DNA from: Agitococcus lubricus
GTDB lineage: Bacteria; Pseudomonadota; Gammaproteobacteria; Pseudomonadales; Moraxellaceae
DNA length: 64,000 bases
Direction of reading: 5' to 3'
NCBI RefSeq assembly: GCF_003051055.1
Contig: NZ_QAON01000002.1
Location: 1 to 64,000 of the forward strand
In this document: positions 1 through 9,148 of the stretch, piece by piece
How positions within the stretch are numbered: position 1 is the stretch's first letter
Layout: each line of letters opens with the position of its first letter
Program-made: the position numbers and the translations under genes
Notes under the pieces: generated by a model
Told to the model about the DNA's origin: nothing
Database searches by the model: none
What the model saw: the letters and a program-made list of their open reading frames with translations, nothing else

Positions 1-31
1 TCGGCTTTTTCATTGACTTCGTTGCTTTCAT
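1..31 (-). CDS. Start of an unidentified gene running off the left edge
   Basis: Only ten codons are visible on the minus strand, beginning ATG at 31 and reading M-K-A-T-K-S-M-K-K-P. An AGAGG Shine-Dalgarno sits five bases before the ATG, which is the reason for calling it. It follows the truncated integrase in the same direction, so it probably belongs to the same integrated element. No function can be assigned. Confidence 0.35.
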   Translation of the reverse strand, partial: MKATKSMKKP

Positions 32-90
32 AAACACCTCTACTTGCAGTATAAATACTACCTATCAAAGTGTCCTGTTCTATTAAACCA

Positions 91-420
91 TTACAATTTG
101 TACCATTTGTCGAACAGACTAGATATGGTGTCTTCTAAAACAACAACCTCTGATTTCATCTTTGCAGCTTTAGGATCATTACCAGCCTCAAGAATAGCAC
201 GCAGTCTTTGAGACTCTGCCCTAGCATCTTTTAAAGACATCAGTGGGTATGAACCAATATCAATGCGCTGTTGCTTTCCATGAATACGATAACGCAATTG
301 ATAGGTAATCTTGCCCTTTGGTGACAATCTAACACTCATCGCATCACGATCAGCAACCTCCTCTGTTTTATCACGTAATTTGCCGTTATTAGCTTTAAGC
401 CATACATCTGTAAGAGCCAT
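91..420 (-). pseudogene. Truncated tyrosine integrase, N-terminal arm-binding domain only
   Basis: The 109-residue product matches the DUF4102 N-terminal domain of P4-type prophage and island integrases: a KAxNGK/LRDKT start, then RLSPKGKITYQLRYRI, GSYPLMSLKDAR and LEAGNDPK. In full-length integrases of about 400 residues this region binds arm-type DNA sites. Here translation stops right after the LFDKWYKL segment, so the core-binding and catalytic domains (Arg...His-x-x-Arg...Tyr) are missing. The next few codons in any frame do not look like integrase. ATG at 420 was chosen over the TTG at 426 because an AGG lies a suitable distance upstream. It is probably the decayed remnant of an island integrase. 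It could still encode a short DNA-binding protein. Confidence 0.7.
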
Positions 421-430
421 AATCAACCTG

Positions 431-475
431 TGTACAAAATATCAATAAAAGACTGTGCCATAAAATTTTTGTACA
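431..475. promoter_or_regulatory. Inverted repeat upstream of the integrase remnant
   Basis: TGTACAAAA (431-439) is mirrored by TTTTGTACA (467-475), just before the integrase start codon. A further TTTGTAC follows at 480-486. The spacing and AT-rich setting suit an operator or an integrase/excisionase site. The role is inferred. Confidence 0.4.
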
Positions 476-496
476 CATATTTGTACTCATTTTTAG

Positions 497-599
497 TGAT
501 ACAGCTTATTTTAGGATGATACAGCTTGATACGGTAAAAGTCTTTTTAGATATTGAAGAATATAGGTTTATTTTAATTTTTGATACGGCTTGATACAGG
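497..599. repeat. Short direct repeats TGATACRGCTT between integrase remnant and next gene
   Basis: TGATACAGCTT occurs at 497-507 and 517-527, and TGATACGGCTT at 581-591. Overlapping TGATACGG (527-534) and TGATACAGG (591-599) extend the series. Iterated short repeats beside an integrase are typical of arm-type recombination sites or an att/regulatory region. No tRNA 3' end is visible. From 600 to 784 I see no further structure or gene. Confidence 0.45.
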
Positions 600-784
600 A
601 CTTTACAGAGTCAATAGTTCGGGTGGGAAATAATGGCGAAAGTTCTTCTAACCTTAACTTCATTAAGGAGTTGTTCGTGGCTCATGGATAAATGCTGCTC
701 GTTAGCTAAAAGAAAAGAGAGGTAGTAGGTAGGCTAAATTATAACATTGCCCTATAAATAGACGCAAAAAGCAAGCGATAGCCG

Positions 785-3046
785 CTAGTTGAGACGAGAT
801 TTGATATGTAATAAGCGTTCAAACTCGATGGGTGGAACAGGCGGCGAAAATAAATACCCTTGCCCATAATCACAACCCGAGGCAATCAACATCCGTTTTT
901 GCTCCAGTGTTTCTACCCCTTCAGCGACTACTTTTAGGCCGAGTTTATGCGCCATGACAATCATCGCTTCAACAATCGCGCGACTGCCTGCATTATCAAC
1001 CATTTCTCGCACAAAAGACTGGTCTATTTTTAAGTAGTCAACTTGTAGTTTTTGTAAGTAGGCCATTGACGAATAGCCTGTGCCAAAGTCATCAATCGAT
1101 ACCTGAATCCCTGCTTGGCGATAGGCGTCTAATTGCTGCTTAATACGAGGTGAGACATTTAATAACAAGCCTTCGGTAATCTCAATCACAATACAACGGC
1201 CAGACATACCTTTTTGTTGTAAATAGTCTAACCAAGGACTGTCTTTATCATCGGCAATAAATTGTGCTGGCGAACGATTGACACTGATTTGAAAGGGATA
1301 GCCTAATTGTCGGCTCCAGTATTGAGCGCGGATAGCCGACTCATAAAACATCCAATCGCCTAACTTTTTAATCATGCCTGACTCTTCGGCAATCGGAATA
1401 AATAAGGCGGGTGAAATCATGCCTTTTTCGGGATGTCGCCAACGAATCAAGGCTTCGGCTTTAATAATGCGTCCTGTGTTTAGTTCAACAATGGGTTGAA
1501 AATAGGCCTGTATTTGTTGCTGTTCTAACGCATTATATAAATCATGACGTAATTTTAGACGCTCTTGCGCTTGTAACTGCATGCTGCGGGTAAAATAACA
1601 AAAACGATTGCGGCCATCGTCTTTAGCAACATACATCGCTTGTTCGGCATTTTTGAGTAAACTTTTACTGTCAATCGCGTCAAAGGGATAAATAGTAATG
1701 CCGATGCTGGCTGACAAATAAAAGACTTGATGCCCCAAATAGAAAGGTTCAGTGATTCGCGACAATACTTTTTGGGCAATGTCTTCTACATGCGCTTGCT
1801 GTGCTAAATTCGTCAGCAGAATCGTAAACTCATCACCGCCTAAACGGGCAACCGTATCCGACTCACGCACGCAATCTTGCAAACGACGAGCTGCTTCTTG
1901 CAATAAACGGTCACCCATATCATGACCGAGCATGTCATTGATTTCTTTGAAGTTATCTAAATCAATAAACAAAATAGCAAAAAACTGGTCTATTCGTTGT
2001 GATTTTTTAATTTCTTGGTCTAAACGGTCTTTGAATAATCGACGATTTGGCAGTTCGGTTAATACATCAAAATTTGCTTGTTTCCAAATCAACTCTTCCG
2101 ATAATTTTTTCTCGGTAATATCCGAAAACAAAATAATATATCGATCTTGTTGTTGCTGATGTTCGATACGATTGATATTGGCTGAGGCAATAAACTGACT
2201 GCCATTTTTACGACGAGTCCAAATTTCCCCTAACCATTGCCCTTGTTCAGCTAAGGCCGTTCGTACATGACTATAATTTAATTCGGTTTGGCCAACAAAT
2301 AAAGATTGCGCATACTGCCCCATAATCTCTTGTTCGGCAAAACCTGTAATTTCGCTAAAAGCGGGATTAATGGCCATAATATAATGGTTGGCATCACATA
2401 CCATAATCGCTTCGTGACCGTAACGATACACAATCGCGGCTAATTGCAAGGCTTCTTCACTGATAGAGGCAGGAATATGTTCCTTAATTAAATCAACGCC
2501 TTGACTGATTGCTAGCGAATTATTCATGTCGGATACTAATACATGGCTATGTTGTTGACATAGCTGCTGATAAAGGTGGGGATACTGTTGGGCGATGTGT
2601 GCAGGATACGCACATAACAAGCGTATATTATCTTGTTCAACCACAACTTGCCACAAACGCTCTAATTCTAGCGCTGCATCAAGGCGTCCTACTGAGATAA
2701 GCTCAGCGACCATATCGCCAAACATACTCATCGGACATAACGTCACGGCATGTATCAATTGTATTTGTTGGTGTATAAACTGCCGAAATTGTTGTTCGTT
2801 TGGCCATTCATTGACCATCACATGAGCTAAAGCCTGTTTGGTATCAATCACATGATAGCCAGCCGCTAAGTCTGACCAGTTATGCGGTTCTAATAACTGT
2901 AGTTGTTCTAATAGTGGCGGCTGTAGACGCGCATTAATGATGACTAAACACCCTGCGCCCTCACGTAAATTCGCTAAAATAAACGTCGCTGCTTCACGCA
3001 CTAAAAAGGTATCGTGCTCGTAGAATTGTACAGCGTGCTTACACAT
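785..3046 (-). CDS. MEDS-PAS-GGDEF-EAL sensory c-di-GMP enzyme
   Basis: This 753-residue cytoplasmic protein makes and/or breaks down the second messenger cyclic di-GMP. Residues 1 to about 165 (starting HAVQFYEHDTFLV) resemble the MEDS/DcmR sensory domain. A PAS domain follows at about 200-315 (EAIMVCDANHYIMAINPAF). A GGDEF domain has the intact motif RLGGDEF near residue 403. A C-terminal EAL domain has EALIRW near 530, then SIDDFGTGYSS and AEGVET, so the phosphodiesterase residues look complete. No membrane segment is seen. It is transcribed alone toward the integrase remnant. Both catalytic motifs look usable, so the net direction cannot be read from sequence. The MEDS-PAS pairing suggests a small-molecule or redox input. 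Confidence 0.88.
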   Translation of the reverse strand: MCKHAVQFYEHDTFLVREAATFILANLREGAGCLVIINARLQPPLLEQLQLLEPHNWSDLAAGYHVIDTKQALAHVMVNEWPNEQQFRQFIHQQIQLIHAVTLCPMSMFGDMVAELISVGRLDAALELERLWQVVVEQDNIRLLCAYPAHIAQQYPHLYQQLCQQHSHVLVSDMNNSLAISQGVDLIKEHIPASISEEALQLAAIVYRYGHEAIMVCDANHYIMAINPAFSEITGFAEQEIMGQYAQSLFVGQTELNYSHVRTALAEQGQWLGEIWTRRKNGSQFIASANINRIEHQQQQDRYIILFSDITEKKLSEELIWKQANFDVLTELPNRRLFKDRLDQEIKKSQRIDQFFAILFIDLDNFKEINDMLGHDMGDRLLQEAARRLQDCVRESDTVARLGGDEFTILLTNLAQQAHVEDIAQKVLSRITEPFYLGHQVFYLSASIGITIYPFDAIDSKSLLKNAEQAMYVAKDDGRNRFCYFTRSMQLQAQERLKLRHDLYNALEQQQIQAYFQPIVELNTGRIIKAEALIRWRHPEKGMISPALFIPIAEESGMIKKLGDWMFYESAIRAQYWSRQLGYPFQISVNRSPAQFIADDKDSPWLDYLQQKGMSGRCIVIEITEGLLLNVSPRIKQQLDAYRQAGIQVSIDDFGTGYSSMAYLQKLQVDYLKIDQSFVREMVDNAGSRAIVEAMIVMAHKLGLKVVAEGVETLEQKRMLIASGCDYGQGYLFSPPVPPIEFERLLHIKSRLN

Positions 3047-3188
3047 AGTCTGCAGCTTCGTTCGTGATGGTCTACTGATAGATTAACGTGAAACAACATT
3101 ATTACAACAGTTATCCACTATTATTTTTTGGAAAAGCTCAGATTTTTTGTAGACTGCAATAGCACAGGATGGTGCAAACCTTGCTTTG

Positions 3189-3644
3189 TCAAAAAAGCAT
3201 ATAGGCCATAATCACAGCATGCTCTTTGCCATTTGGACTGGGGTAGTAGTTTTTACGCAGACCAATTTCATTAAAACCTGCCATTTGGTAAATCGCTAAT
3301 GCCCGTTGATTGCTTTGTCTGACTTCTAAAAATAAGGTACTGGCGTTTTTGTCTTGTGCTTGTGCAAAGACTTTAGCTAATAACACTTTAGCAAACCCGC
3401 GTTTTTGATATTGCGGGTCGATGGCAATATTAAGCAAATGGGCTTCATCCACAATAAACTGTACGACTGAAAAACCAATAATCTGATGTTGATACTCTGC
3501 TACTGTACACAGATGTCGTCCCAAACCTTCCTGAAATAACGGGATTGACCACGGTGCATACTGCACTTGTTTTTCAATAGCATACACTGCGTTCAGGTCA
3601 GCTTCGGTCATGGGGCGTAATACTAAGAAATCAGACTTAACCAT
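3189..3644 (-). CDS. rimI: Ribosomal protein S18-alanine N-acetyltransferase RimI
   Basis: A 151-residue GNAT-family acetyltransferase that transfers acetyl from acetyl-CoA to the N-terminal alanine of ribosomal protein S18. The acetyl-CoA loop is visible as IAIDPQYQKRGFAKVLL around residues 75-91. The C-terminal half carries the family pattern LEVRQSNQRALAIYQMAGF and then R-KNYYP. Length is normal for RimI. It overlaps the preceding HolD-like gene by 22 bases, the same order as the overlapping holD-rimI pair of E. coli, which suggests translational coupling. Confidence 0.92.
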   Translation of the reverse strand: MVKSDFLVLRPMTEADLNAVYAIEKQVQYAPWSIPLFQEGLGRHLCTVAEYQHQIIGFSVVQFIVDEAHLLNIAIDPQYQKRGFAKVLLAKVFAQAQDKNASTLFLEVRQSNQRALAIYQMAGFNEIGLRKNYYPSPNGKEHAVIMAYMLF

Positions 3645-4423
3645 AATGCTTTTTTATCTAAAGGTTGTTGCAATAAGGCACTTAAACTGGCGTGCATCAG
3701 AATGGACTTAGGCGTACTGGCACGTAATACCTCTAGGAGTTGTTGTTCATGGTCTGCCAACACAATATAGCCTTTATCACTGATAGCCTGATTCTTAAAA
3801 AACGCGGTGAGTGCTTCTATAGCTGCCTGTTTATGGCGTGGCAGTGCGTAATTATTGACCATTGGCCACGTAAACAACAATGGACTTGCGGACTCTGTTT
3901 GCATGACTAACTGAATATTGGCTAATAATTGCATCTCGCTGGGACTGAGTAATTGCGGTCTAGGGACAATTAACTGCCAAACGCCACACGGATAAACCCC
4001 AAAACGAAAATGTATCGGTTGCTCTACCGCTGTTGCGAGCACAGGATTGTTTGGCGTCACAGGCGGTTTGTTTGGCTCAGGGACAGCCGCTTTCAAAAAG
4101 CTGTCGACTAATTGCGCTTGCTGATATTCGGGGTCATCGACATAGGCCTCTAGCGGTGGCTCAAAATCCGCATGCGGCGGCATGACAACAACCGCCTTCG
4201 GCTTGTCTACTACAGGCGTAGAAACGTCAACAGGAGCAAATGCCTGTGATACAGGTGCCGTATCAGATGCTGGTTCTGTAGACGTCAACTCCGATTCGTA
4301 AGCAACAAAATCTTGTGTTTGACTACGATGACTCAATAGGCTTTCAGGTCTGACTGTCCACAATGGGAGACCTAATGCCGCCAAATAGGCTTGGCGGCGG
4401 CCTTCAACGGCAATATTGCTCAT
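3623..4423 (-). CDS. Extended HolD-like protein (DNA polymerase III psi subunit candidate)
   Basis: The 266-residue product is mostly unfamiliar, but both ends resemble E. coli psi (HolD). Residues 8-23, GRRQAYLAALGLPLWT, parallel the chi-binding peptide RRDWQLQQLGITQWS. The end, LLQQPLDKKALWLSLIS, parallels the ARAALWQQI terminus. Between them lies an acidic, proline-rich linker of about 100 residues and a region (WQLIVPRPQLLSPSEMQLL, FTWPMVNNYALP) that could be the psi fold. E. coli psi is 137 residues, so this is about twice as long. The downstream overlapping rimI gives the same context as E. coli. Psi links the clamp loader to chi and SSB. Similar genes may be labelled hypothetical or TonB-like because of the Pro-rich stretch. 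Confidence 0.6.
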   Translation of the reverse strand: MSNIAVEGRRQAYLAALGLPLWTVRPESLLSHRSQTQDFVAYESELTSTEPASDTAPVSQAFAPVDVSTPVVDKPKAVVVMPPHADFEPPLEAYVDDPEYQQAQLVDSFLKAAVPEPNKPPVTPNNPVLATAVEQPIHFRFGVYPCGVWQLIVPRPQLLSPSEMQLLANIQLVMQTESASPLLFTWPMVNNYALPRHKQAAIEALTAFFKNQAISDKGYIVLADHEQQLLEVLRASTPKSILMHASLSALLQQPLDKKALWLSLIS

Positions 4424-4426
4424 AAA

Positions 4427-5974
4427 TTAAATATTATCTTCTTCTTGAGGATGAGCGCGAGCCACGTTAGCAACCATCAAGTTAAGCGCATCTAAATAGG
4501 CTTTTGCACTGGCAATGACAATGTCGGTGTCCGCACCATGTCCATTAATAATCCGCCCTGCTTGATTCAACCGCACCGTCACTTCACCTTGAGAATCTGT
4601 GCCACTGGTAATCGCATTCACCGAATACAACTCTAAGGTTGTGCCTGAATTGGCAACTGCTTCAATGGCTCTAAAGGTCGCATCCACAGGGCCTGAACCA
4701 ATCGCTGTCACCTGCTTTTCTTGACCATTAACCACCAGCGTTAATTTTGCCTCAGGTTTAGTACCTGTTTTTGAGGTGACTTCTAAACTATTGAGTTTGT
4801 AAGTTTCAGCCACTTCATTTTGGCTATCACTGACTAACGCATGTAAATCTTCATCAAAGATGTCATGTTTTTTGTCAGCCAATTCCTTAAAGCGCATAAA
4901 TAACGTATTAAAGGCATTATCTGTACCCGCATCAATGCCTAGTTGTTCTAAACGGGCTTTGAAAGCGGCACGACCAGAATGTTTACCTAAAACCATACGG
5001 TTGGCATTCCAGCCCACATCCTCAGCACGCATGATTTCGTAAGTTTCACGGTGTTTTAACACCCCATCTTGATGAATACCTGATTCATGGGCAAACGCAT
5101 TAGCCCCCACAATCGCTTTATTAGGCTGCACAGGAAAACCTGTAATACCAGACACTAAACGTGAGGTGGGTACAATTTCAGGGGTATAAATACCTGTTTC
5201 GACGGGAAATAAATCACTACGGGTACGAATGGCCATCACCACTTCTTCTAAAGCAGCATTGCCTGCACGCTCACCCAAACCGTTAATGGTACATTCCACT
5301 TGACGCGCACCGTTTAACACCGCAGCCAAAGAATTTGATACCGCTAAACCCAAATCATTATGGCAATGTACCGAAAAAATCGCTTTGTCAGCATTAGGGA
5401 CACGATTAATAATGTTATGAATCAGCTCACCAAACTGCTGGGGAATGGCATAACCGACAGTATCAGGAATATTAATGGTACGCGCACCTGCATCAATGGC
5501 TGCTTCAATAATGCGACATAAAAAATCTAACTCAGAACGACCCGCATCTTCACAAGAAAACTCGACATCTTCGACCCAATTACGTGCATGTTTAATCGCA
5601 CGTACTGCGTTTTCAACCACTGCATCTGGCTCTAAACGCAATTTGTATTTCATGTGAATCGGGCTAGTCGCAATAAAAGTATGAATCCGCGCGGCATTGG
5701 CATTTTTTAAGGCTTCGGCAGCGCGGTCAATATCTTCTGCACGAGCACGCGCCAACGAACAAATCCGCGACTCTTTGACCGCTTCAGCAACGGCTTTAAC
5801 CGCCAAAAAATCACCATGACTGGCAATGGCAAAACCTGCTTCAATAACATCAACTTTCATGCGTTCTAAGGCTTTACCAATCCGCACTTTTTCTTCTAAA
5901 GTCATGGATGCACCCGGACTTTGCTCGCCATCACGCATGGTGGTATCAAATATGACTAATTTATCTTTATTCAT
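4427..5974 (-). CDS. leuA: 2-isopropylmalate synthase LeuA
   Basis: It condenses acetyl-CoA with 2-oxoisovalerate, the first committed step of leucine synthesis. The N-terminal TIM barrel has [13 protein letters not shown] (about residues 8-20), the metal-site motif HCHNDLG and the GLGERAGNA loop. The C-terminal LeuA regulatory domain (from about 390) is present, so leucine feedback is expected. ATG at 5974 gives 515 residues, the usual length, and is preceded by AGAGAG. The reading frame stays open 15 codons further to 6019, but that start has no family support. It lies 3 bases upstream of the holD-like gene. No leucine-codon leader peptide is visible. Confidence 0.95.
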   Translation of the reverse strand: MNKDKLVIFDTTMRDGEQSPGASMTLEEKVRIGKALERMKVDVIEAGFAIASHGDFLAVKAVAEAVKESRICSLARARAEDIDRAAEALKNANAARIHTFIATSPIHMKYKLRLEPDAVVENAVRAIKHARNWVEDVEFSCEDAGRSELDFLCRIIEAAIDAGARTINIPDTVGYAIPQQFGELIHNIINRVPNADKAIFSVHCHNDLGLAVSNSLAAVLNGARQVECTINGLGERAGNAALEEVVMAIRTRSDLFPVETGIYTPEIVPTSRLVSGITGFPVQPNKAIVGANAFAHESGIHQDGVLKHRETYEIMRAEDVGWNANRMVLGKHSGRAAFKARLEQLGIDAGTDNAFNTLFMRFKELADKKHDIFDEDLHALVSDSQNEVAETYKLNSLEVTSKTGTKPEAKLTLVVNGQEKQVTAIGSGPVDATFRAIEAVANSGTTLELYSVNAITSGTDSQGEVTVRLNQAGRIINGHGADTDIVIASAKAYLDALNLMVANVARAHPQEEDNI

Positions 5975-6030
5975 TATCAATCTCTCTATAAGCCCACAGT
6001 CAGAGGCTATGGCAGTCATCGGATGAGGTT

Positions 6031-6060
6031 TGGCATAGGGACAGATTGTGTGCTATGCCA
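6031..6060. promoter_or_regulatory. Perfect inverted repeat in the leuA leader
   Basis: TGGCATAG (6031-6038) pairs exactly with CTATGCCA (6053-6060) across a 14-base loop, about 57 bases upstream of the leuA start. It has no T-run on the leuA strand, so it is unlikely to be a simple terminator. It could be an operator or a leader hairpin. Confidence 0.35.
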
Positions 6061-6389
6061 TTACACTCACATTACCCATTCATAGCGGATAAGTATAGTG
6101 TCGTAAGGACGAGTTATATGTCTAAAATAGGTACAGCTCTAACATGACTAGAGTTTGTTTTCTGATGGTGGATACACAACATCAACAGGTGTTATAAGAA
6201 TATCAGTAAATAGTCGTGTTTATAAGACCATTAGGGGCTATTGGTGTTTTGCGTGTGCGTCGCGTAGCTGATAAAAATCGCCTCAGACAAGGCAAAAAAC
6301 GTAGCGCATAGTTGTGCTATTAGCAAGTTTTATTACATAGAATGCGTTTGTTGATAAGGCAACACAAAGGAAAAGAACTAGTTTTTTGA
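6061..6389. other. Intergenic region between leuA and an MFS gene, with a degenerate repeat
   Basis: No credible gene lies here. TAGGGGCTATTGGTGT at 6232-6247, continuing into TTGCGTGTG, resembles one end of the 50-bp repeat family found at 10151 and 43310. The same 16 bases occur inverted at 49750-49765. The leuA promoter must lie in this stretch, but I cannot place it confidently. Confidence 0.5.
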
Positions 6390-7580
6390 TCAAAAACCGC
6401 CGTTTTCTATGAAAAAAAGCACTAAAGCTATCAAGGGGAACAGCGCACCCATTACAGCAACTAATAGCCAGCCTCCATGCAGGTAAAGTGAACTTGCAAT
6501 GGCAGAGCCTAATGCACCCCCCACAAAAAATAGCGACATATATAGGCCATTGAGACGACTACGCTGACTGCCATCTAAGGCATATAAGATGCGTTGACCA
6601 AAAACAAGATTGGCTTGCACCCCCATATCAATTAAAACGGCGGCTATGACTAATGCAGCGATAGAACCTTTAGCACCCATGATGGTCAGTAAGAAACCTA
6701 CTAAAACCATCAATAAAGAGACGACTGTGCCAAGACGACCCCAACCACGATCTGCAAGCATGCCCGCGATAGGTGCGATGAATGCCCCTGTTGCCCCAAT
6801 CAGCGCAAATAAAGCGATACCGCGTTGCGATATGTTAAACATAGGGCTAGCCAACAGTATGGGAACTGCCGTCCAGAATAGCGTAAAAGCCGCGAAGAGT
6901 GCCGCCTGATAGGCGGCTCGCCAGCGCAAGAGAGGGGTATGACGTAGAATATCGACTAAAGATAGGAGAAGCTGCGGATAATTATACATTGATTTGGGTT
7001 GGCGTGAGGGCAACATAAAAAATAGTGCCAATACCAATAAGGCCATGATGCTAGCTGAGCCACTATACAGTACACGCCAGCCAAAGGTATCGGTAATTAG
7101 GCTAGCGATGGGTCTAGCCAGCATAATACCCGTAAATAACCCACTCATCACTAAACCCACAATATGGCCTTGTTGCTTTGCTGGAGCGAAATGTGCTGCG
7201 ATAGGTACAAGCATCTGTACCGCAACAGCACTGAGTCCGACGACAGTCATGGCTATCATGAACGAGCTATAAGTCACAGCACTAGACGCTACTAACAAAG
7301 CGGCAATCAGTATGCTTAAAGAGCTAATCACTAGCTGTCGGTTCTCAATTAAATCACCCAGTGGCACTAACAACAGCAGGCCTACACAATATCCCAGTTG
7401 AGTTAAGGTAACGATTAAACTCGCCAGTGAAGAAGCTAAGCCTAAATCGGGAGCAATCACATTGACTAAGGGCTGTGCATAATACAGATTAGCCACGGTA
7501 AGACCACAAGCAACAGCCATAAGAGCGATGAGTTTACCTGACATATTCTCTTGCTTATCATCAGGTTGCTCATTGTTCAT
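6390..7580 (-). CDS. MFS efflux transporter, DHA1-like
   Basis: A 396-residue inner-membrane protein with about twelve hydrophobic segments. The family features seen are VANLYYAQPLVNVIAPDLG in helix 1 and LGYCVGLLLLVPLGD followed by R in the loop-2/3 motif A region. The GDLxxxRxL-like sequence GDLIENRQLV suggests a proton-coupled exporter of small molecules. Its ATG overlaps the TGA of the PhlG-like gene by four bases, so the two are translationally coupled. The divergent TetR gene and the paired operators at 9149-9184 probably control it. The substrate is unknown; the neighbouring hydrolase suggests a phenolic compound. Confidence 0.85.
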   Translation of the reverse strand: MNNEQPDDKQENMSGKLIALMAVACGLTVANLYYAQPLVNVIAPDLGLASSLASLIVTLTQLGYCVGLLLLVPLGDLIENRQLVISSLSILIAALLVASSAVTYSSFMIAMTVVGLSAVAVQMLVPIAAHFAPAKQQGHIVGLVMSGLFTGIMLARPIASLITDTFGWRVLYSGSASIMALLVLALFFMLPSRQPKSMYNYPQLLLSLVDILRHTPLLRWRAAYQAALFAAFTLFWTAVPILLASPMFNISQRGIALFALIGATGAFIAPIAGMLADRGWGRLGTVVSLLMVLVGFLLTIMGAKGSIAALVIAAVLIDMGVQANLVFGQRILYALDGSQRSRLNGLYMSLFFVGGALGSAIASSLYLHGGWLLVAVMGALFPLIALVLFFIENGGF

Positions 7581-8359
7581 GGCAATATCTCTGTTGTTGG
7601 CCTATTGCCTAGATAATGATGGTACAAGGGGGGAATAATGCCTTCTGAAGCACCTGTTTCTTCAATATTATGACGAATCCAATGTTCGGCAGTCGTTTTA
7701 GAATAAATGAATGGCAACACAAACCAGTTGAGTAGCCAGCCAATCACAGGTAAGTCGAAACCAACTTCCGTCTCTGCATAAAACCGACTACCCTCCGCTT
7801 CAGATGAGTAGAGATGTACAATCCGACAAACCTTAATGCCCATAATATAGACAGTAAAGGTAAACTCTTCATCATCCAAACGGTCAGTCACTACTTCTAC
7901 GCTGATACGCTCGTGATGGTCGTTGAATTGTTCTTGAATGCGCGTTTTTTTACCCACAGCAAAGCCATGATGACTACCATTTAATGGTGTGACTGCAACA
8001 TGGTCTCGATGATGCCACAGGTGATAAAACGCAATTTCTGCGCCATTAAAACCTTGACCATCCCACGTTGTTTTTTGGCCTAGATTTTCAAACCACCAAC
8101 GAATCATGGCTGGTGTACAGCCTCGAACTGTGTCGTGCTCAATCTGTACATATAACTTGCCTTGCCAATCACGTTTGACATTCACCCATTTTGCTGAATT
8201 TTCTGCTTTGAAACCTGCCACGCCTGCTCTACATAATACCTGTCTCGCTTGCTCTCTTTGGCTGCGCAAGATGGCCTGTTGTGTTGGCGAAACAGGAAAT
8301 AGTCCTGCCATCATAGCGGCTGATGTCATAGAGTCTTTTAATAACGTGAATATTTTCAT
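7577..8359 (-). CDS. PhlG-like hydrolase (DAPG hydrolase family)
   Basis: This 260-residue protein resembles the zinc hydrolase PhlG, which cleaves an acetyl C-C bond of 2,4-diacetylphloroglucinol. Visible family features are CTPAMIRWWFENL, then YHLWHHRDHVAV with a candidate metal histidine, an acidic segment FYAETEVGFDLP, and near the end HWIRHNIEETG, an H-x-x-x-E pair that fits the C-terminal metal ligands. The N-terminus (MTSAAMMAGLFP) is moderately hydrophobic but not a clear signal peptide. It is coupled to the MFS gene and follows the unknown gene by 36 bases. The true substrate is unknown. No phlACBD biosynthetic genes are nearby, so degradation or self-protection is more likely than regulation of synthesis. 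Confidence 0.65.
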   Translation of the reverse strand: MKIFTLLKDSMTSAAMMAGLFPVSPTQQAILRSQREQARQVLCRAGVAGFKAENSAKWVNVKRDWQGKLYVQIEHDTVRGCTPAMIRWWFENLGQKTTWDGQGFNGAEIAFYHLWHHRDHVAVTPLNGSHHGFAVGKKTRIQEQFNDHHERISVEVVTDRLDDEEFTFTVYIMGIKVCRIVHLYSSEAEGSRFYAETEVGFDLPVIGWLLNWFVLPFIYSKTTAEHWIRHNIEETGASEGIIPPLYHHYLGNRPTTEILP

Positions 8360-8395
8360 ATTTATTTCCTAGCTGTTGGGGAGATAGTGAAAAAA

Positions 8396-9115
8396 TCAGG
8401 CAAAAGCGGCTTCAATCCAATGACTAAACTCGCTTGCTAAATGCCATTGGTGGCCAGAAATAACCTGTGGCAATATCAGTAATGGAAATTCCACTAATAG
8501 CCGCGCACGAAAACCATTACCCTCATTACGAAATTGATGACGTACCCCACCAATGGGCATGCCTCCCTTAGTTTTTGCCACACCTGCAATTTGTAGTGGA
8601 TAGCTTGGCTCAACGGCTGAGCGCAGGCTGGATAAATCCTGATAATCAATAAAAAAACGTGCAGCCAGTGGCGAACCGCCATTGGTTTCAATCACCTCTT
8701 GTGAGCCGTCTGGAGCAGTACGAATGATGTAATGGTCAGGCGTGGCAGCAATCATCGATTGCTCATCATTAATCTGAGCGCGTTGATTAAACCAATCAAC
8801 AAACTGCTCGGCTGTGCCAGATGACACGACTAGCTCTGTCACACTAAAACGCCTAGCTCCCCTCGAAAGATATGCCGTTAAGGCGGCAGTTGGACTAGAT
8901 AAGGCTAAATCTAGGCGTAATCTGTTTAACAGGCCATCTGTACCCAACATTTGTTTACGAGCCATAAGCTGACTTTGCAGCGTTGCCAAATCCTCACCTA
9001 TGGGCTGAACACCTAACTTTTTTAAAACAACTTTTGCTCTATGCTTTTCCCAGTCCAAAATGTGGGTGCGAGGTATTTCGTGTCCATTTATAATCGTGGT
9101 GATGTTGAGTTTCAT
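8396..9115 (-). CDS. Unknown protein, first gene of the TetR-controlled cassette
   Basis: I do not recognise this 239-residue protein. It has no signal peptide or membrane helix. The N-terminal half is helical and charged (LDWEKHRAKVVLKKLGV, a run of L, Q and R). The C-terminal half looks mixed alpha/beta, with repeated glycine turns (AKTKGGMPIGGVRH). No catalytic motif is evident. It starts 33 bases from the nearest of two palindromic operators and leads into the PhlG-like and MFS genes in the same direction, so it is probably co-regulated. A role in handling the same substrate is inference from position. Confidence 0.75.
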   Translation of the reverse strand: MKLNITTIINGHEIPRTHILDWEKHRAKVVLKKLGVQPIGEDLATLQSQLMARKQMLGTDGLLNRLRLDLALSSPTAALTAYLSRGARRFSVTELVVSSGTAEQFVDWFNQRAQINDEQSMIAATPDHYIIRTAPDGSQEVIETNGGSPLAARFFIDYQDLSSLRSAVEPSYPLQIAGVAKTKGGMPIGGVRHQFRNEGNGFRARLLVEFPLLILPQVISGHQWHLASEFSHWIEAAFA

Positions 9116-9148
9116 GATGACTCTCCAGACTTGCTATTCGTATAAATG

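Noticed and set aside
3108-3120. TTATCCACT resembling a DnaA box
   Set aside because: Only one copy occurs, with no AT-rich unwinding region or dnaA/dnaN genes, so it is not an origin.
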